Part shown: positions 10,270 to 18,807 of the stretch, in pieces
How positions within the stretch are numbered: the stretch's first letter is position 1
Layout of the letters: every line of letters starts with the position of its first letter
Source: CALMFT01 sp035333525
GTDB lineage: Bacteria > Patescibacteriota > Gracilibacteria > Absconditabacterales > Absconditicoccaceae
NCBI GenBank assembly: GCA_035333525.1
Contig: DAOQQF010000013.1
Location: forward strand, 1 to 24,802
DNA: 24,802 nucleotides
Reading direction: 5' to 3'
Program-made: the position numbers and the translations under genes
Notes under the pieces: model-generated
The model's input: only the letters and a program-made list of their open reading frames with translations
Database searches by the model: none
Told to the model about the DNA's origin: nothing

Positions 10270-11175
10270 ATGCCTTCGTATCTTGGTCAGAACTTTTTGA
10301 TAGACTCTAAAGCAAAAGCATATATTCGCACTCTGGTTACAACCTTCAAAGAACGTTTTGGTATTGTTCATTGTATCGAAGTTGGTCCAGGGAAAGGAGC
10401 TATTACAAGACTTATTACACCGCTATTTGGTCAGGAGTTTTATGCTATTGAAAAAGATACAACATTCAAGCCAATCTTACAAGAACTCTTGAATGATCTA
10501 CCAGACTCTCATATCGTGTTTGATGATATATTGAATGTCAATCTTCTTACAAGGTTTTCTTTGAATCGAGATAAAACGTTGGTATATTGATCACTTCCCT
10601 ATTATATAACCTCACCAATTATTGGGAAATTATTTCTCCCTTGTGTCTCTTCCTCTGTTGGGGATGAGAGAGGCTGACTTTGAACGCCGGTAAGTCTGCC
10701 TTTGACGGATAAACATGGTGATGAGAATCAATCACTATATGGTATTTTTATTGTCCAGAAAGAGTTTGCTGAAAAGATTCAGACCAACGCCAAAAAGAAA
10801 TCATATCTGCGACGATTACTTAACTACCAATACACTGTTACGTATCATAAAACCATCCCAGCAAAATGATTTTCGCCCGCCCCCAAAGTGGATAGTGCTA
10901 TCATTTCTATTACCCCTTGAATCACACAAAACATTGACTATAATCTGATGCTATCACTCTTGGACCGCATTAGCTGATTCAAAAGAAAAACCATTGGAAA
11001 GATCATAAAAATATTACAAAAAAACATTGAATTTTCCCCCCTTGAAGCAGCGAGTCCGCCTTCAGCGGGTAAAATTGGGGGTGAGGATAATCAATCCTAT
11101 TCTATTTTCAAAAAAAGGATAGAGGAATTGAGTTGGGAAGAGATGAAAGTGTTAGTGGAGGTCCTCAATAAATAA
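10270..11175 (+). CDS. rsmA: 16S rRNA dimethyladenosine transferase (KsgA/RsmA) with two in-frame insertions
   Basis: RsmA dimethylates two adjacent adenines in helix 45 of 16S rRNA using S-adenosylmethionine. The start MPSYLGQNFLID is typical. Motif I is CIEVGPGKGAITRLI, the catalytic motif IV appears as GSLPYYITSPI (usually NLPYYI), and QKEFAEKI and FSPAPKVDSAII follow. Length is 301 residues against about 270 for the family. The excess lies mainly in two low-homology inserts, around 10645-10738 and 11037-11096, which contain two related 56-bp sequences. The replacement of Asn by Gly (TGA) in NLPYYI is unusual for a catalytic position. It is divergent from the PriA-like gene with a 37-bp gap and ends at TAA. 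Confidence 0.9.
10678..10733 (+). repeat. Small in-frame repeat inside rsmA, copy A
   Basis: This 56-bp segment aligns end to end with copy B at 11041-11096. Shared blocks include TTGAA, AGTC(T/C)GCCTT, GG(A/G)TAAA and ATCAATC. It sits between motif IV and the QKEFAEKI helix. Both copies keep the reading frame. Confidence 0.6.
11041..11096 (+). repeat. Small in-frame repeat inside rsmA, copy B
   Basis: Second copy of the 56-bp element. It contains the inverted repeat CCGC-cttca-GCGG, and the outer CCCCCC/GGGGG could pair. It lies in the C-terminal helical domain of RsmA, where families usually tolerate length variation. Confidence 0.6.
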
Positions 11176-11243
11176 CCCAATTACCGGTGCACACAATGAT
11201 TTCTTTTTTATGTTGGTTATTTTATAAGTATACGTAGTGATAT

Positions 11244-11741
11244 ATGTCAAAACTGATTATCGATCAATATCAGAATATTAACTCTATGATTCTTGATCAA
11301 GCAAAGGACTTATCTCCATGGGATTGATTGAGATTGGATTTTGATGACCCTTACACAAATAATAAATATATACATTTTCTCAAGTCTCAATTGATAGGTA
11401 TTCTCACTTCTCATGACAATGAGCTACTTTCTTTTGCTTGATTTGGACAAGATGATTGGTTTAATCCATATATTGCTAACATTGTATGAAGTAATCATAA
11501 TGAAAGTTGTTTTTTTATGTATTTTTTTACTCCAGAAAAGTTACGTGGTAAATGATATGGGAAAACTCTTTATCAATCAATTATTACTTATTTACAAAGC
11601 ACATGAAAATATCAGTATATGAACTATACTACTGTAGATATAAATAATGTCACTAGATATAAAAAACGATGAGCAGAACAAAAAAAGAAAGAAAATCTTT
11701 TTGATAACAAAAAAGAATACTATTTAACTCATTCGCTATAA
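11244..11741 (+). CDS. GNAT-family N-acetyltransferase
   Basis: GNAT enzymes transfer acetyl from acetyl-CoA to an amine. The 165-residue protein has an acetyl-CoA loop TPEKLRGKGYGKTLY, the R-G-x-G-x-G/A motif, with one glycine as TGA; the helix SIITYLQS follows. A hydrophobic strand (ESCFFMYFF) precedes the loop as expected for beta-4. The substrate cannot be inferred. It starts 68 bp after rsmA on the same strand and ends in a Lys-rich tail. A second acetyltransferase remnant follows. Confidence 0.7.
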
Positions 11742-11789
11742 TCTTTTCATTTGATTATCTTATGGAACCTTGGGAAATAAGTAACATAA

Positions 11790-11987
11790 AACGAAGTTTT
11801 ATGATTACGACATGGAAGAGGTTCCTTAGCTGGATTTATTGAAGCAACATTGATTGCTAGGTGAATGTATCATCCAACATTATTCGTAGAAACTGATAAT
11901 GAAATAGGTAAAAAATTCTGGATTTCGCAGTGACGAGATAATTTATATCAAGTTGATTGTTTTGTTAAAAATTTAGAGAATAGATAA
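11790..11987 (+). pseudogene. C-terminal remnant of a second GNAT acetyltransferase
   Basis: Reading TGA as Gly gives 65 open codons with LRHGRGSLAGFIEATLIARG and then LFVETDNEIGKKFWISQG. These match the acetyl-CoA loop plus helix, and the N-terminal-to-C-terminal end of a GNAT domain (ETDN...FW..G). There is no ATG, GTG or TTG start before the motif, and TAA lies directly upstream at 11787-11789. An ATG at 11762 in another frame reads MEPWEISNIKRSF and might be the original start separated by a frameshift. The first half of the domain is gone either way. Confidence 0.5.
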
Positions 11988-12022
11988 AAAATTGCTTTTA
12001 CTTATTTATAAGTATTATTCTG

Positions 12023-12346
12023 ATGAAAAATCCCAAGCCCAGGATAACCCTTCAGTATATTCATAACTATTTAACAGAAGATTTATGATTGAGTTTTAAT
12101 AATAGTTGAAATGGCGGTTCCCATATCAATAGATATTTTCGTATTAAAGATAATTGAGAAATTTCAAAAAATAATCTCAATATTTCTATACAGAATACCA
12201 CCAAAAAAAATCTTCAGAATGAAATAAACCTAATTGTTATATCCCAGAATATCTCAAAATTTATGCACAATGGAGATGCTACCAAATATTTAGATTACAA
12301 AAATGCAATATTGGAAAGCATTTCTTGAAAAAAATGATCGTTTTAA
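12023..12346 (+). CDS. Hypothetical protein
   Basis: A 107-residue protein starting MKNPKPRITLQYIHNYLTED and ending at TAA 12344-12346, with several TGA glycines. It is rich in Asn, Ile and Lys and has no membrane helix, signal peptide or recognised motif. It lies just ahead of crtB on the same strand. The 3' end overlaps an alternative frame (ATG 12303, MQYWKAFLEKNDRF) that could belong to the crtB 5' region. I cannot assign a function. Confidence 0.5.
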
Positions 12347-12355
12347 CTCTGATAG

Positions 12356-13258
12356 TTCTTACTTACCATATCTTACTTTAACTTACTCCGCACCATACGA
12401 AAACATGGAACCAGCTATGCCATAGCGACAGCATTTTTCCCGAAAGAAATTCGTGATAAGGTGTTGCTACTCTATAGTTTCGTAAGAAAGCCAGATATTA
12501 TTGTAGATTCAGGTTATTCATCATCTCATTATAGTAGTGCAAAAGAACAACTACAGTCTATGCTCGAGCAACTTGCTTCAGATTATAGAAATATGTTTGA
12601 TGATTTGGTGCAGAAAAGTGGAGAATACGATGGATTCTTATCTCTTGCAAAGTCCTCATGATTAATACTCGATGATGCGGAGTGTTTTTATGCAGCAATG
12701 ATCCAAGATTGTTATAAACATAGGTATAATAAGATGTCAGAACTCTATGATTATATGTATGGATCGGCAGTAATTATCTGACTGATGATGAATAAAATCA
12801 TGAATTGTAATACCACTCTTTGTAACTACCATGGTTGAGAACTTGCTGATGCAATGCAACTCACGAATTTCCTGAGAGATGTTAAAGAAGATTATATACA
12901 ACTAGATCGTATCTATCTTCCTAGTGAAGAATTAGCAAAGTTTTGACTTACGCACGAAGACATTATCAATCTTTGTAAAGACAAAAAAGATTGAGCCGTT
13001 TGGAAGCTTTTCAGAGAATTCATGAAGCATATGATAGCAATGTGTAGAAAACACTATCGTAATGCGGAACAATGATATCAGTACTTACCAGCATACACTC
13101 GTTCTGCTATATCATTATCTTGAGCACTATATGAAGGGATACTTGATAAAATAGAACACAATAACTATGATGTATTCACAAAATCCGCAAAAACTACGTT
13201 ATTTGATAAATTACAAATAATCCGAAAATGGAAAAAAAACAAAAAACAGTATCAATAG
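12356..13258 (+). CDS. crtB: Phytoene synthase (squalene/phytoene synthase family); start uncertain
   Basis: CrtB condenses two geranylgeranyl diphosphates into phytoene, the first carotenoid step. The frame carries RKHGTSYAIATAFFPKEIRD and YSFVRKPDIIVD, the first Asp-rich DxxxD motif. It also has QLTNFLRDVKEDYIQLDRIY with the second DxxxD motif, followed by LPSEEL. The open frame begins after TAG 12353-12355 but has no ATG. A GTG at 12461 would cut away the conserved N-terminus. Either a rare start such as ATA is used, or a frameshift separates the true start, for example ATG 12303 in another frame. The gene overlaps crtI by 31 bp, suggesting coupled translation. It ends at TAG. Confidence 0.82.
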
Positions 13259-15312
13259 TCTGATGAGGTATAGGATGACTAGCGTCAGCAATATTATTGG
13301 CAAAAGCTTGATACAAGGTTTCCTTGTATGAGAAAAACGAATGTCTGGGTGGACGCGCTAGTATACTCCATAAAAATGGTTATACTTTCGATATGTGACC
13401 AAGTCGATATCTTATGCCAGATATCTTCGAAGAGTTCTTCGAATCCATCGGCGAAGATATTCATGATCATCTCGATCTACAAAGATTGAGTCCAAGTTAT
13501 AGGGTTTTTTATGAGGATAAATGAATAAATAATCAATGAATAAATAATAAAATTGAGATCACGAAGCATAATTGAAAAATATGTTGTAATAATATTTGAT
13601 TATTTTGATATAATAATACTGAAGAGAAGTTCAGGAATGGAGTTCTTGCAGTCATAAAAAATATACAGACCGGCAAGTTTTTATTCCAAATCAAAAAGAA
13701 AGCACATCACGTAATCACCTTATGCGGTTGATGAATAGAAGAATGAGAAAATCTCGAAGACACTATAATTAGAGAAATTACAGAAGAAACAGGTTTAGTA
13801 AAATCTAACATAATAACTAAATTATGAGACAGTACCTATCTTCGTTACAGAAAGTGAGATGATAATTTATTTGGCACTAATGACTTTTACTATATTGAAG
13901 TAGAATCTGATCTGACTGATTGAGTTTCTCAAGAAGAACAAGAAATAAACTGAAATATATGGCTTGATGAAGATGAGGTATTGAAATCTATAACATTTTA
14001 TAGTCACTTGATCGGATGGTTCAGATTTTTAGAACGGAGAGATTGAAAAAAAGATTACAATAAGGCAGATAAAATATTTATAGAACACTGCGAAAATGAG
14101 GGATTTATATATTGAAAGGGTGGACTAAACTTTCTCGACATATACTCCGATCCTCAACGCATGTCAGACACCTTTGAATCTATTGAGACATGATCAGGAA
14201 AACAATTTCTGACTTTCCTAGAAAGAGCGAAAACACAATATGAAATAGGCATGGAGTTTTGTAAGAAAAACTATGACAGCGTATTCGACTTTTTCCGTCG
14301 AGATATCATGCGGAAAGGGATTAAACTCAATATTCGAACAACGATAAATAAGTACGTGGCTAGATTTTTCAAAAATCAGCTTATCCGTAAAATTATGCAA
14401 TATACCACTGTCTTTCTTGGTACCGCTCCAAAGCAAACACCGGCACTCTATAATATCATGTCTCATTGTGATTTTGGAATGGGAGTACGATATCCGAAAT
14501 GAGGTATTCATGAAATCGCAAAGGCACTACACGCTATAGGATTGAAACATGGGGTAGAATATCATTTGAATACTGAAGTAGTATGATGTGAGATAGAAGA
14601 TAAGCAGATAAAGAATCTTACTAAAAGGAATTGAAAGGCTCTTAGTTCAGATATCTACCTCATCAACGCGGACATGGCATGGTTTGAAACTCAGATTATC
14701 CCTAATCAATATCAAACCTATCCAAAATCATATCGAGATAAAAAAATCTTTGCTCCATCAGGATTTATCATCTACGCAGGCATAAACAAAAAACTCCCGA
14801 AGTTAGATCATCATAACCTTTATTTTTGTGAAGATCGAGACAAGAATTTCTGACAAATATTCGATACTAAGGAACTACCAGATAATCCAAGTATTTATGT
14901 TAGCAAAATAACACATACAGATCCTACTATGGCGCCAGAATGATGTGAAAATCTCTTTATTCTTGTTCCTATACCCAATGGAATAAAAATTACTGATAAT
15001 CAGAAAGAACAGTATAAAAATATGGTACGATGAATTGTAGAGCAGATGGCCGATGAAGACATTGTCTGACATATAGACACAGAAGAAATCTTTACTGTTG
15101 ATAATTTCAAATCACGTTATAACTCATGGAATTGAACAGCACTAGGACTTGCGCATCCTATTATGCAAACTGCAGTATTTAGACCAAATAATATCAGCAA
15201 AAAGCTGGATAACTTATTTTATGTCTGACACAATACCAATCCATGAATAGGGGTGCCGATGGTACTGATCAGTGCTCAGTTGGCTCTAGCGAGGATTTTG
15301 AAGTATAACTAG
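13228..15312 (+). CDS. crtI: Phytoene desaturase (CrtI family) with an inserted Nudix hydrolase domain
   Basis: CrtI-type enzymes use FAD to introduce double bonds into phytoene. The N-terminus has the dinucleotide-binding motif VGGGIGGLASAILLAKAGY and LGGRAS; the C-terminus has GHNTNPGIGVPMVLISAQLA, the family's FAD-contacting signature. The normal sequence runs SPSYRVFYEDK and resumes at LDIYSDPQRMSDTFESI. Between them lie about 200 extra residues (99-300) holding a Nudix fold. It has a perfect Nudix box: Gly168, Glu174, then REITEETGL at 182-190 (GX5EX7REUXEEXGU). The frame is continuous with TGA as Gly and free of TAA/TAG. Total length is 694 residues against about 490-500 for the family. 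It ends at TAG 15310-15312 and is downstream of crtB. Confidence 0.92.
13520..13548 (+). repeat. Direct repeat at the left junction of the Nudix insertion
   Basis: aatgaataaataat occurs at 13520-13533 and again at 13535-13548, giving a 15-bp period and encoding GINNQGINN. It sits where CrtI homology stops (after YRVFYEDK) and the inserted segment begins. Confidence 0.75.
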
Positions 15313-15378
15313 GATACACATTGGTGGAAGTGAGTAATTTATAAAAAAAGCCCAATCCAATAAAGGAAAGTGGAACAT

Positions 15379-15876
15379 TTACTTTTCAGTTTCAAAAATC
15401 CCTTTATCAAGATTTTTTTTCACGTTATTCCATAAAAAAATCTTCCCGTTCATTGTTATATAAACTCCATGTGGCAATAATTGCACTGAGCTAAGGGCGG
15501 CGCCAATATTAAATAGAGCATCAGAGTTTTCTTTATTTGCAGGAATCATAGCGCCCAAAAGCACAATAGTTTTTGGAATGTTTTTTTGTCCAAGATATTT
15601 TGCTGTGGCAGGCATTTTCATTGTGCCATGCGTGATAATAATTTTATCCTCTGAACATTCCAAACATCTTTTGTAAACGAGTTCCCGATCCTTGTTGTTT
15701 ATATGGCGACTATCTTTTTGCAATAACTCATCAATGCTATATTTTAGTGTAATTTTCGACTGCCTCAAGAGATCGGGGACGAGTGATTTGTGCTTTTGAG
15801 GCGCGTCTTTTTCAAATTCATACTCTAAATCATCAATGGTACCGCCCGTGATAATAAATTTTATTGTCATAGTCAT
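15379..15876 (-). CDS. Short asparaginase-domain protein in a cassette-like unit
   Basis: The 165-residue protein resembles only the N-terminal domain of L-asparaginase, which normally exceeds 320 residues. It has FIITGGTIDD with Thr13 at the nucleophile position and IIITHGTMKMPATA with the second threonine (Thr85). The usual HGTDTM reads HGTMKM, and LLGAMIPANKENSDALFN matches the GAMRP...SD segment. The C-terminal domain is absent, so asparagine hydrolysis is doubtful. None of its nine glycines is TGA, unlike neighbouring long-resident genes. It begins at 15876 (a second ATG lies at 15870), ends at TAA, and lies downstream of an attC-like site. It is convergent with crtI. Confidence 0.8.
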   Translation of the reverse strand: MTMTIKFIITGGTIDDLEYEFEKDAPQKHKSLVPDLLRQSKITLKYSIDELLQKDSRHINNKDRELVYKRCLECSEDKIIITHGTMKMPATAKYLGQKNIPKTIVLLGAMIPANKENSDALFNIGAALSSVQLLPHGVYITMNGKIFLWNNVKKNLDKGIFETEK

Positions 15877-15948
15877 ATTAGGGAAGATTTTTTATATAAA
15901 TGTTGCGATTGTCCCGCTTTCTACCTTAAAGGGCTTTTTCTCGATTTC

Positions 15949-16006
15949 GCCTAACGTTTGATTCTCGTCTGACGTTCCAAGTATGTGCAGACAGAGATTG
16001 TTGTGC
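15949..16006 (-). other. Candidate integron attC recombination site
   Basis: Read on the minus strand, the 58-bp stretch begins GCACAAC (R''-like) and ends GTTAGGC, an exact GTTRRRY R' core. Inside, AATCTCTGTCTG pairs with CAGACGAGAAT with a bulged base, leaving a central loop; bulged bases are typical of folded attC sites. It lies between the SGNH and asparaginase-like genes, just downstream of the SGNH stop, as expected for a cassette. CCCTTCGGG precedes it, as in the second candidate at 16705-16773. Confidence 0.5.
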
Positions 16007-16048
16007 GCCCCGAAGGGCAAGCGAAGCGCAGAGTTAAATAAAATAGCT

Positions 16049-16657
16049 TTATATATATTTTGATATATATTCTTTAATATGGTGATGTATCTTTTTATGA
16101 CCTTCGGTATTTGGGTGTAACCCATCGGAAAGATCAGATTCGTTTATTACATGCATTAATGGAATAAAATGAACTTGATTTTCTTTACATACGTTGGCAA
16201 TGATTTCATCATATCTTTCTATGTCTTTATTTTGCCAAAATTCATTCTCATTCCAAGGTTGGGTTAGTTTATCATCTACTCCCATTAATCCTGTAAAGAA
16301 GATTTGTTTTGAATATTTTTTTGCTGTCATTATTATTTTTTGCAAATTTCTTTTAAATTCATCTTGAGGTATAAAAACATTACCAGGAGTATCTATATAT
16401 CTTGGATCATTTGATCCGATGGAAAATAATAAGATATATTCTTCTGGCTCTATTGCATCTATTTTATTGATATCTGATTCTAAAAATTTTAAAACACCTC
16501 TAGTGTCATTAGATGAAACTGCAAGGTTATATACTCAAATCCCTTGGTCATTATAATCTTGCAAAAAGCTGGTTTTAAGTCTTTCAACCCAACCGCCTTT
16601 TTCATTATCAAATGCTCACCAGGCAATGCTGTCACCAAATACTAGAATCTTAGCCAT
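16049..16657 (-). CDS. SGNH/GDSL-family hydrolase
   Basis: SGNH hydrolases are small esterases or lipases acting on lipids, acylated sugars or similar esters. The 202-residue protein has block I as LVFGDSIAWG with nucleophile Ser10, an SIGSND segment (block III) and SDGLHPNTEGH, which carries the catalytic Asp and His. There is no signal peptide, so it is probably cytoplasmic. Only two of roughly a dozen glycines are TGA, fewer than in nearby core genes. An attC-like site follows its stop and another precedes its start, so it looks like one mobile cassette. The substrate is not predictable. Confidence 0.88.
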
Positions 16658-16704
16658 ATTATTTTATATTAAGGTTTAAATAGTTTTCTATTGTATTCAA
16701 TTAG

Positions 16705-16773
16705 GTACAACGTTTGCCACTGATCTGATCGTCCATAGCGATAGCGGAAGATGTCCGATAATCGCTGTTGTGT
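16705..16773 (-). other. Second candidate attC site
   Basis: On the minus strand the 69-bp stretch begins ACACAAC and ends GTTGTAC (one mismatch to GTTRRRY). AGCGATTATCG can pair with CGATCAGATCAGT with two bulged bases, around a central loop. CCCTTCGGG lies just before it, as for the site at 15949-16006. The surrounding 16658-16912 gap (255 bp) holds no convincing gene; one 40-codon frame across it looks accidental. Confidence 0.42.
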
Positions 16774-16912
16774 GACCCGAAGGGTTCAGTTTCCTTTCTG
16801 CCTCGTGAAAATTCAATTTTGACTTTATTTTTCAAGCCAAACAAAATAAGATTTTTTCCATTTAGCGATCAAAAGAGGGGTTAGGGGTGAATTTTGCGAG
16901 CCAACTTTATTT

Positions 16913-18283
16913 TTATTCCAATTTGCTATTTTTCTTTGATTTCGATATCTGATAAACAATAAAACTAGACAAGATTATAATTGCACTAATTATTAACAAC
17001 CATAATCTTCGAGATCATTTTGTAATTCAAGAAGTTCGTGGTGATTTAAATACATAATAGATAGAAACTGTATTAAATACGATTGCCACTCCAACCACAA
17101 AATACATTACTATATTTCATCAGGGGATTTTCCGTATAGTATTAACATTTTCCTCGTACAGGTTATGATATTTTTTACGAATTACAGGAAGTGCTATGTA
17201 CATATGATATAGTGAAAAGCACCAAACAACTACCAATCAAGCTAAGATTAGGTTAAAAGCGACTGTAAGAGTGTTAAATATTGTAAAAATACTGACTATT
17301 ATAATTGATAAAACCATTTGCAATCATATAGCAACAACAGGTACTTCTTTAGAGTTTTGTTTTGCTATTTTATGATGAAATATTCATTCTTCAGCAAATG
17401 TAACTAAAAGTCTAGAATACTCAGTAAAATAAGTTATTAATTGTCAGAATACTGCTCAAATTATTAAGATCGAAACCAATTTTCAGAGGATTGGGAAAAC
17501 TGTTCATACAGACTGTGATAGTCATATTATAGGATCTACTTTTCATGGTTCAGATATAAGCAATATAGCAATCATTCAGAATAGATATGCTAATACTAAA
17601 ATTAAATTTCATCGTGTTAGCATTTTTTTTGCACTGTGCTTCAAATCTTTAACTTCTCATCACATATTGAATGGATCTTCAACACCAAGTAATCGTAATA
17701 TCGCCGCAGAGTAAACATATCAATAATTAGTAAAGTCTGGGACAAGCTGAGATAATTCAAAATTATTTGGGTGTGATCAAAAAAATATTCAAACAAGAAG
17801 TGCTATTATAGCAGTTGCAACCGATCATAAAAACAAAGTACTTATAACTTTTTTCGTTTTGTTAATATGCAAAAAAGCGATTAGTGATGCAACAAATATT
17901 AAGATTATTTGTAAAATTAGGATTTGTACATTTGAAAATGTTGCTCAAAACAAGTATTCTATATGTTTTGCAATAGCTGTTGTTACTAAAGGCATTAGTA
18001 ACAATATTGGAAGTCGAGATAATCGTCAAGATGCAAATCAATGTACTTTTCCAAAAGCATTTTTAATTCGAGTGTAAGATCAAGATTGGACCGGAAAGAC
18101 GGTTCATAACTCATAGACTATTAGACTTGCTGGGACTAAGAAAGTTAGCACGGCAAGTAGAAACATTGATACAGATGTTCGCCCTCATCAAATCATTTGA
18201 GCTCCTCCGTATGCTCAAAAAACAATTGTCACAAATATTGTAACAAGACTAAAAGTTTTAATGTTTTTGCTAAATTTGGCCAT
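16913..18283 (-). CDS. APC-superfamily amino acid permease
   Basis: A 456-residue polytopic membrane protein with about 12 hydrophobic helices, probably importing amino acids by cation symport. The N-terminal helix has FGAYGGAQMIGGG, and YELGTVFPVQSGSYTRIKNAFG matches the E.G..FP.sGG.Y.y...a.G region of APC permeases. An FNMGGEVKD segment matches the intracellular F.G.E loop. Twenty-nine glycines are TGA, more than from all GGN codons together, so this gene is fully adapted to the recoded genome. Amino acid import suits a reduced-genome, host-dependent cell. The start at 18283 overlaps the tail frame of a transposase remnant; the stop is TAA. Substrate unknown. Confidence 0.88.
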
Positions 18284-18293
18284 AAATTGTAAT

Positions 18294-18420
18294 TCAAAAA
18301 GAATAGTGGCTAAAATAAGATAATTTCTCCTTAAATAGGATTTCTGAAGGACTATGATAGTTCAAAAATTTTCTTGGTTTTAAGTTAATCTTTTTTTCTG
18401 CTTTTTCAATATCAGAGTTT
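18294..18420 (-). pseudogene. IS30-like transposase C-terminal remnant
   Basis: About 40 residues, from SDIEKAEKKINLKPRKFLNY through HSPSEILF, resemble the end of IS30-family transposases (N.RPRK.L.Y.TP.EVF). The DDE catalytic residues are missing. It joins out of frame to a RhuM-like fragment. Under the standard code it ends at the TGA 18294-18296; under code 25 it would run into the permease start. That suggests the fragment came from a standard-code donor. Confidence 0.5.
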
Positions 18421-18510
18421 GATAAGTTCTGATGCTGTATGTCCATGAATAGCGAAATGAAGTTTATTCTGTACTTTGGCAAAAAAATCTTTTGTTAGTT
18501 GGTCGTCTTT
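18415..18510 (-). pseudogene. RhuM-family protein fragment
   Basis: Thirty-two codons read KDDQLTKDFFAKVQNKLHFA and IHGHTASELI, close to the internal ..FFATVQNKLHFAV.G.TAAELI segment of RhuM proteins. RhuM proteins are common accessory genes of unclear function. There is no start codon, and both ends are missing. It borders a perfect palindrome at 18511 and the IS30-like fragment. Confidence 0.55.
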
Positions 18511-18548
18511 AATGAATCTCCGCGAAGCTTGCTTCGCGGAGATTCATT
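18511..18548. repeat. Perfect 38-bp palindrome (18-bp arms, 2-base loop)
   Basis: The arm aatgaatctccgcgaagc is followed by tt and its exact reverse complement, giving a very stable GC-rich hairpin in an AT-rich setting. T-rich sequence follows on the plus strand. It abuts the RhuM fragment. It could be a terminator, a transposon-end relic or a miniature palindromic element. Confidence 0.9.
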
Positions 18549-18807
18549 TTTCTCCTATCCCCTAAAAATCCCTAGTATTTTGAATTGACTTTATTATAAT
18601 CCTCCTATTCTGTCAATGCTCGCAAGTAAGTCGAGTCTTGTGTATACATCAATGATATGAAAGAAGACCTATAATATTATACTTACGTAAGGTATGATCT
18701 ATCATCCGTGGTCCGTGTACACTCTTTTCTTCTTCCTCATCGGACGTTTGATCGAATAGTTTTGGTCTTTTTTTTGTACCATTTTTTACTTTTTTCTTCT
18801 TTTTTTT
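18549..18807 (+). promoter_or_regulatory. Long gene-free leader of the DEAD-box helicase gene
   Basis: This 259-bp gap holds TTGACTTTATTATAAT near 18582-18597 and a separate TATAAT at 18670. It also holds possible small hairpins (ctcg...cgag near 18619-18635) and a T-rich tract just before the ATG. Two promoter-like boxes and a long leader would suit a cold- or stress-regulated RNA helicase, but that is inference. No Shine-Dalgarno sequence is present. Confidence 0.35.

Noticed and set aside
13519..14130. The CrtI insert as an intein
   Set aside because: No Cys or Ser at the left junction, no His-Asn at the right junction, and the content is a Nudix domain.
15892..16125. 77-codon minus-strand frame across the attC-like site
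   Set aside because: Most of it overlaps the SGNH gene 3' end and the palindromic site. Its tail (TLGEIEKKPFKVESGTIATF) looks protein-like but matches nothing I recognise.
16680..16870. Possible 40-codon gene across the second attC-like site
   Set aside because: It crosses the palindrome and has no recognisable motif.
16913..18283. TGA read as tryptophan (code 4)
   Set aside because: TGA falls at required glycines in motifs such as GxxGxGK, the Nudix box and GGSTITQQL, which Trp could not fill.
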